Below are positions 59,344 through 61,911 of a DNA stretch of 61,911 nucleotides, piece by piece. The notes beneath the pieces were generated by a model. That model made no database searches. It saw only the letters and a program-made list of their open reading frames with translations, and had not been told where the DNA came from. Each line of letters opens with the position of its first letter. The stretch's first letter is position 1. A program made the position numbers and the translations under genes. The stretch comes from Mycolicibacter senuensis (GTDB lineage: Bacteria; Actinomycetota; Actinomycetes; Mycobacteriales; Mycobacteriaceae): contig NZ_LQPS01000001.1 of the NCBI RefSeq assembly GCF_002101885.1, forward strand, positions 1-61,911, given 5' to 3'.

Positions 59344-60159
59344 ATGGCAGCGGCCGACGGTGTGGTGGCGGGGCACCCGTTCGTGGTCGCGCATCGGGGC
59401 GCTTCGTTCGACCGTCCGGAACACACGCTGGCCGCCTACGACCTGGCGCTGCAGGAAGGCGCCGACGGTGTCGAATGCGATGTGCGGCTGACCAGCGACG
59501 GTCACCTGGTCTGTGTGCACGACCGCCGGGTGGACCGGACGTCCACCGGGGTCGGATTGGTCAGCGAGATGACGCTGGCGCAGCTGCGGGGCTTCGACTA
59601 CGGGGCCTGGCACAACGGCCGCCCGGCGGGCCGGTCCGAGGCCGCGGATCCCCGGGACACCGGTCTGCTCACCCTGGAGGCGCTGGTGGCGCTGGTGCTG
59701 GATTGGCAGCGGCCGGTGAAGATCTTCATCGAGACCAAACACCCGGTGCGGTACGGAGCGCTGGTCGAACGCAAGGTGCTGGCCCTGCTGGACCGATTCG
59801 GGATCGCCTCACCGGCCTCGGCGACCCGTTCGCGCGCGGTGGTCATGTCGTTCTCGGCCGCGGCGGTGTGGCGGATTCGGCGGTCGGCGCCGATGCTGCC
59901 GACGGTGCTGCTGGGTTCGGCGGCGCGGTACCTGGGCGGCAGCGCGGCGACCACGGTCGGGGCCACCGCCATCGGCCCGTCCATCGCGACGCTGCGCGAG
60001 TACCCGGAGTTGGTCGACCATGCGGCGGCGCGCGGTCGTTCGCTGTACTGCTGGACCGTCGACCGCGACGAGGACGTCGATTTCTGCCGGGATGTCGGCG
60101 TCGCCTGGATCGCCACGAATCAGCCCGCCCGAACCAAGGCGCGGTTGCGGGCGGGCTGA
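59344..60159 (+). CDS. glpQ1: glycerophosphodiester phosphodiesterase GlpQ1
   Basis: A 271-residue TIM-barrel GDPD that cleaves deacylated phospholipids to glycerol-3-phosphate and an alcohol. The active-site blocks are VAHRGASFDRPEHTLAAY (the HR-x-E-xx-T pattern), GADGVECDVRLTSDGHLVCV with the metal Glu/Asp, and HDRRVDRTS with the second His; KIFIETKHP follows. No signal peptide. The position matches Mtb Rv3842c. It starts 4 bp after the DUF4328 stop, so it is cotranscribed. It converges with bfrB. Confidence 0.94.
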   Translation: MAAADGVVAGHPFVVAHRGASFDRPEHTLAAYDLALQEGADGVECDVRLTSDGHLVCVHDRRVDRTSTGVGLVSEMTLAQLRGFDYGAWHNGRPAGRSEAADPRDTGLLTLEALVALVLDWQRPVKIFIETKHPVRYGALVERKVLALLDRFGIASPASATRSRAVVMSFSAAAVWRIRRSAPMLPTVLLGSAARYLGGSAATTVGATAIGPSIATLREYPELVDHAAARGRSLYCWTVDRDEDVDFCRDVGVAWIATNQPARTKARLRAG

Positions 60160-60179
60160 TCAGCCGGGGGCGCGAGCGG

Positions 60180-60719
60180 TCAGCCGCCCGCGGCCCGCGG
60201 CGCGCCCGCCTCCGGGGTCACCGTGCCGATCTCGCGGGCGATGAAGTTCTCCAGGTCGAACAGGTTGTGCCCGGCGCGGTCGGCGACCCGCAGCAACCGG
60301 GTCATCACCGCGACCTCCTCGACCTGCTCACGCAGGAACCACTGCATGAACTGCTCGCCGAGGTGGTCGCCTTCGTCGCGGGCGGCGCTGGTCAGCCTGC
60401 TGATCTGTTCGGTGACGGTGTGCTCCTGGGCGAGCACCAGCGCGAGCGCATCGCGCGGGGCGTCGAAGCGGTTGCGCACCGTGTCCGTCCCGGGGATCTC
60501 GACGTCGACGGAGCGGTCGAGCAGGTACTGCACCATCCGCATCGCGTGACTGCGTTCCTCGACGGCTTGGGCGTAAAAGAACTTCGCCAATTGGGGGAAA
60601 TCACCGCCATCAAAATATACGGCGACAGCGACGTATTGCTGTGCGGCGGTGAATTCGTGGTAGATCTGCTCCTGGAGCAGTGCATGGAATTTGGACGTGT
60701 TGGTATCAATCTCGGACAT
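60180..60719 (-). CDS. bfrB: ferritin BfrB
   Basis: A 179-residue classical (non-heme) ferritin forming a 24-subunit iron store. It is close to Mtb BfrB (Rv3841): KFHALLQEQIYHEFTAAQQY, FFYAQAVEERSHAM, TDTVRNRFDAPRDALALVL and DEGDHLGEQFMQWFLREQ carry the ferroxidase ligands (Glu, Glu-x-x-His, Glu, Gln). The C-terminal tail ends GAPRAAGG, shorter than Mtb by about two residues. ATG 60719 fits. An IdeR-type box lies 49-75 bp upstream of the start, consistent with iron-dependent activation. Confidence 0.97.
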   Translation of the reverse strand: MSEIDTNTSKFHALLQEQIYHEFTAAQQYVAVAVYFDGGDFPQLAKFFYAQAVEERSHAMRMVQYLLDRSVDVEIPGTDTVRNRFDAPRDALALVLAQEHTVTEQISRLTSAARDEGDHLGEQFMQWFLREQVEEVAVMTRLLRVADRAGHNLFDLENFIAREIGTVTPEAGAPRAAGG

Positions 60720-60767
60720 GGATCCAATAGTACCGAGGTCAGAGGCCATTAGCATCCAAGGTACGGC

Positions 60768-60813
60768 TTACTCAGGACAGCTTTGCCTAAGTAAAGATAG
60801 GGTTGGCTGAAAA
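60768..60813 (-). promoter_or_regulatory. IdeR-type iron box(es) upstream of bfrB
   Basis: A 27-bp palindrome (60768-60794: TTACTCAGG left arm, CCTAAGTAA right arm, 8 of 9 matched) contains a 19-mer at 60772-60790 resembling the IdeR consensus TTAGGTTAGSCTAACCTAA. A half-site TAGGGTTGGCT lies next to it (60798-60808). In Mtb IdeR activates bfrB from upstream tandem boxes. Confidence 0.75.
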
Positions 60814-60847
60814 TGTTCTATCCGCTGCCGGGAATTACCAATGTACC

Positions 60848-61911
60848 TTAATTACCCGTTCCCATTGTCGGTGGTTCGTCACGGCTCAACTCGTCGAATA
60901 ACCGCGCGGCCTGTTGGTGGTCCCACACCACCGCCTCGCCGGCCTCGGTGTAGGTGAACTCGCCGACCGGGACGGTCAGCATCGTGGTGGGACCGCGCAA
61001 CGCCCAGCCGAGGGCGGCCAGGTCCAGGACGCCCGCGCCGGCGTCCACCGTCATCGCATGCGCCGCGGCGGTCGGCACGGTGTACCAGCGCAGCGGGTTG
61101 AGCCAGACAGTCGGGTCGGCGACGCGGGAAAGCAGCGCGGACAGGAACAGCCGCTGGTGATCCATCCGGTCCAGATCGGCGCGTGGCGTCGCGCGGCTGC
61201 GCACGTAGCCCAGGGCGGCCTGGCCGGCCAGCTTCTGGCAGCCGGCCGGCAGGCTCAGCCCGGCCATCGGGTCGTCGATCGGCTCGTCGGGACACAGCGT
61301 GACCCCGCCCAGGGCGTCGACGAGCGTGGCGAAGCCCCCGAACCCGATCTCGATGTAGTGGTCCAGTCGCAGGCCGGTGGCCTGCTCGACGGTGCGGGTC
61401 AGCAGCGGTGCTCCGCCCAGCGCGAACGCCGCGTTGATCTTGTCGTAGCCATAGCCGGGGATGGGCACATACGAGTCACGCGGAATGGACACCACCGTGG
61501 TGGGCGTGCCCGAGCCGGTCGCCGGCAGGTGGATGAGCAGCATCGTGTCGGTGCGGCCGTTGCCGATGTCGCCGCCGGTGGTCAGATGCTGCTGCTGTGC
61601 GGCGCTCAGTTCTGCGCGACTGTCGGAGCCGACGAGCAGCCAGGTCGTACCGCGGGCTTGCGCCGGGCGGTCCGGGTAGCCGGTGAACACCGCGGCACGG
61701 TGCAGCGCGGTGTCGAGCCAGGCGGCGCCGCCGACCAGGCCGGCCATGCCGAGCAGCACCACCAGCATCGCAAGCACGGCCAGCCGTCGCGGCCAGGACC
61801 GCCGGCGCCGACGTGCCGGCCGACGCCGGGGTGTCGACTGCTGCTGCGGCACCGGTGGTGGCGGAGGTGGCGCGGGGCGCAGGGGCGGTCGCAGGTGCCG
61901 GGGTGGCGGGG
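60848..61911 (-). CDS. LytR-CpsA-Psr (LCP) family protein, 5' end beyond the window
   Basis: A cell-wall glycopolymer ligase-type protein. The frame has no stop up to the window end; GTG 61852 is one possible start (about 334 residues), but Pro-rich coding (PPPPPVPQQQ) continues past it. A basic stretch (RRRPARRRRRSWPRR) and a signal-anchor helix (LAVLAMLVVLLGMAGLVGGA) are followed by the LCP domain: TTWLLVGSDSRAEL, GNGRTDTMLLIHLP, VSIPRDSYVPIPGYG, YDKINAAFALGG and a C-terminal YVRSRATPRADLDRMDHQR with the Arg set. Its place matches Mtb Rv3840, which I remember as much shorter. Confidence 0.9.
   Translation of the reverse strand, partial: PPPRHLRPPLRPAPPPPPPVPQQQSTPRRRPARRRRRSWPRRLAVLAMLVVLLGMAGLVGGAAWLDTALHRAAVFTGYPDRPAQARGTTWLLVGSDSRAELSAAQQQHLTTGGDIGNGRTDTMLLIHLPATGSGTPTTVVSIPRDSYVPIPGYGYDKINAAFALGGAPLLTRTVEQATGLRLDHYIEIGFGGFATLVDALGGVTLCPDEPIDDPMAGLSLPAGCQKLAGQAALGYVRSRATPRADLDRMDHQRLFLSALLSRVADPTVWLNPLRWYTVPTAAAHAMTVDAGAGVLDLAALGWALRGPTTMLTVPVGEFTYTEAGEAVVWDHQQAARLFDELSRDEPPTMGTGN

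Overview
The window is mycobacterial chromosome. It is GC-rich and carries two PPE-SVP proteins, an antigen 85 mycolyltransferase, EspR, a lysine-rich Hns-like protein, a PGRS-repeat protein, several F420-type luciferase-like oxidoreductases and an L,D-transpeptidase. Two long blocks match, gene by gene, regions I know from M. tuberculosis (Mtb comparisons here are from memory, not a search). SodA has Gln where the Mtb enzyme has the metal-tuning His145, and there are more catabolic genes than in Mtb. An environmental mycobacterium, for example of the M. terrae group, is plausible, but the species is not determined.

Layout. (1) 72-8946: a catabolic/redox cluster with a MerR and a TetR regulator, cytochrome P450, SDR, two LLM oxidoreductases, SRPBCC protein, APH-like phosphotransferase and aldehyde dehydrogenase. 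(2) 8972-11500: a Tat-exported protein of unknown function, then a DinB-like protein overlapping an FAD oxidoreductase. (3) 11744-16437: an overlapping PPE-PPE-DUF732 operon, a small secreted protein, and an unusually AT-rich orphan exported protein. (4) 16474-32793: a block collinear with Mtb Rv0110-Rv0130 (rhomboid, acyltransferase, ldtA, fusA2, pepA, fbpC, htdZ). A carboxylic acid reductase with two tiny downstream ORFs and a CoA transferase are inserted in it. (5) 32781-61911: a block matching Mtb Rv3860 down to Rv3840 (MinD-like ATPase, gltB, gltD, ethR, ethA, rraA, hns, Rv3850, espR, Rv3848, Rv3847, sodA, Rv3843c, glpQ1, bfrB, LCP protein). The two blocks lie on opposite sides of oriC in Mtb and meet here at the overlapping 3' ends of htdZ and the MinD-like gene, as expected for an inversion around the origin.

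How the genes work together. A glutamine synthetase paralogue is divergent from gltBD, making a local GS-GOGAT module. ethR is divergent from one EthA-type monooxygenase. A second ethA lies beyond a PGRS gene, and both ethA promoters carry GTNGA/TCNAC half-sites spaced exactly 10 bp apart, which suggests one EthR regulon. Rv3850-like, ycnI-like and copC-like genes overlap by 4 bp, and the ycnI start carries a 57-bp in-frame tandem repeat placed like a MIRU. sodA, espR and bfrB cover oxidative-stress, nucleoid and iron functions; bfrB has an IdeR-type box.

The observations I rate highest are the duplicated EthR-type operator, the DnaA-box cluster at 58049-58147, the MIRU-like repeat, the PGRS protein that has a signal peptide instead of a PE domain, the AT-rich orphan gene, and the two small ORFs after the carboxylic acid reductase gene.
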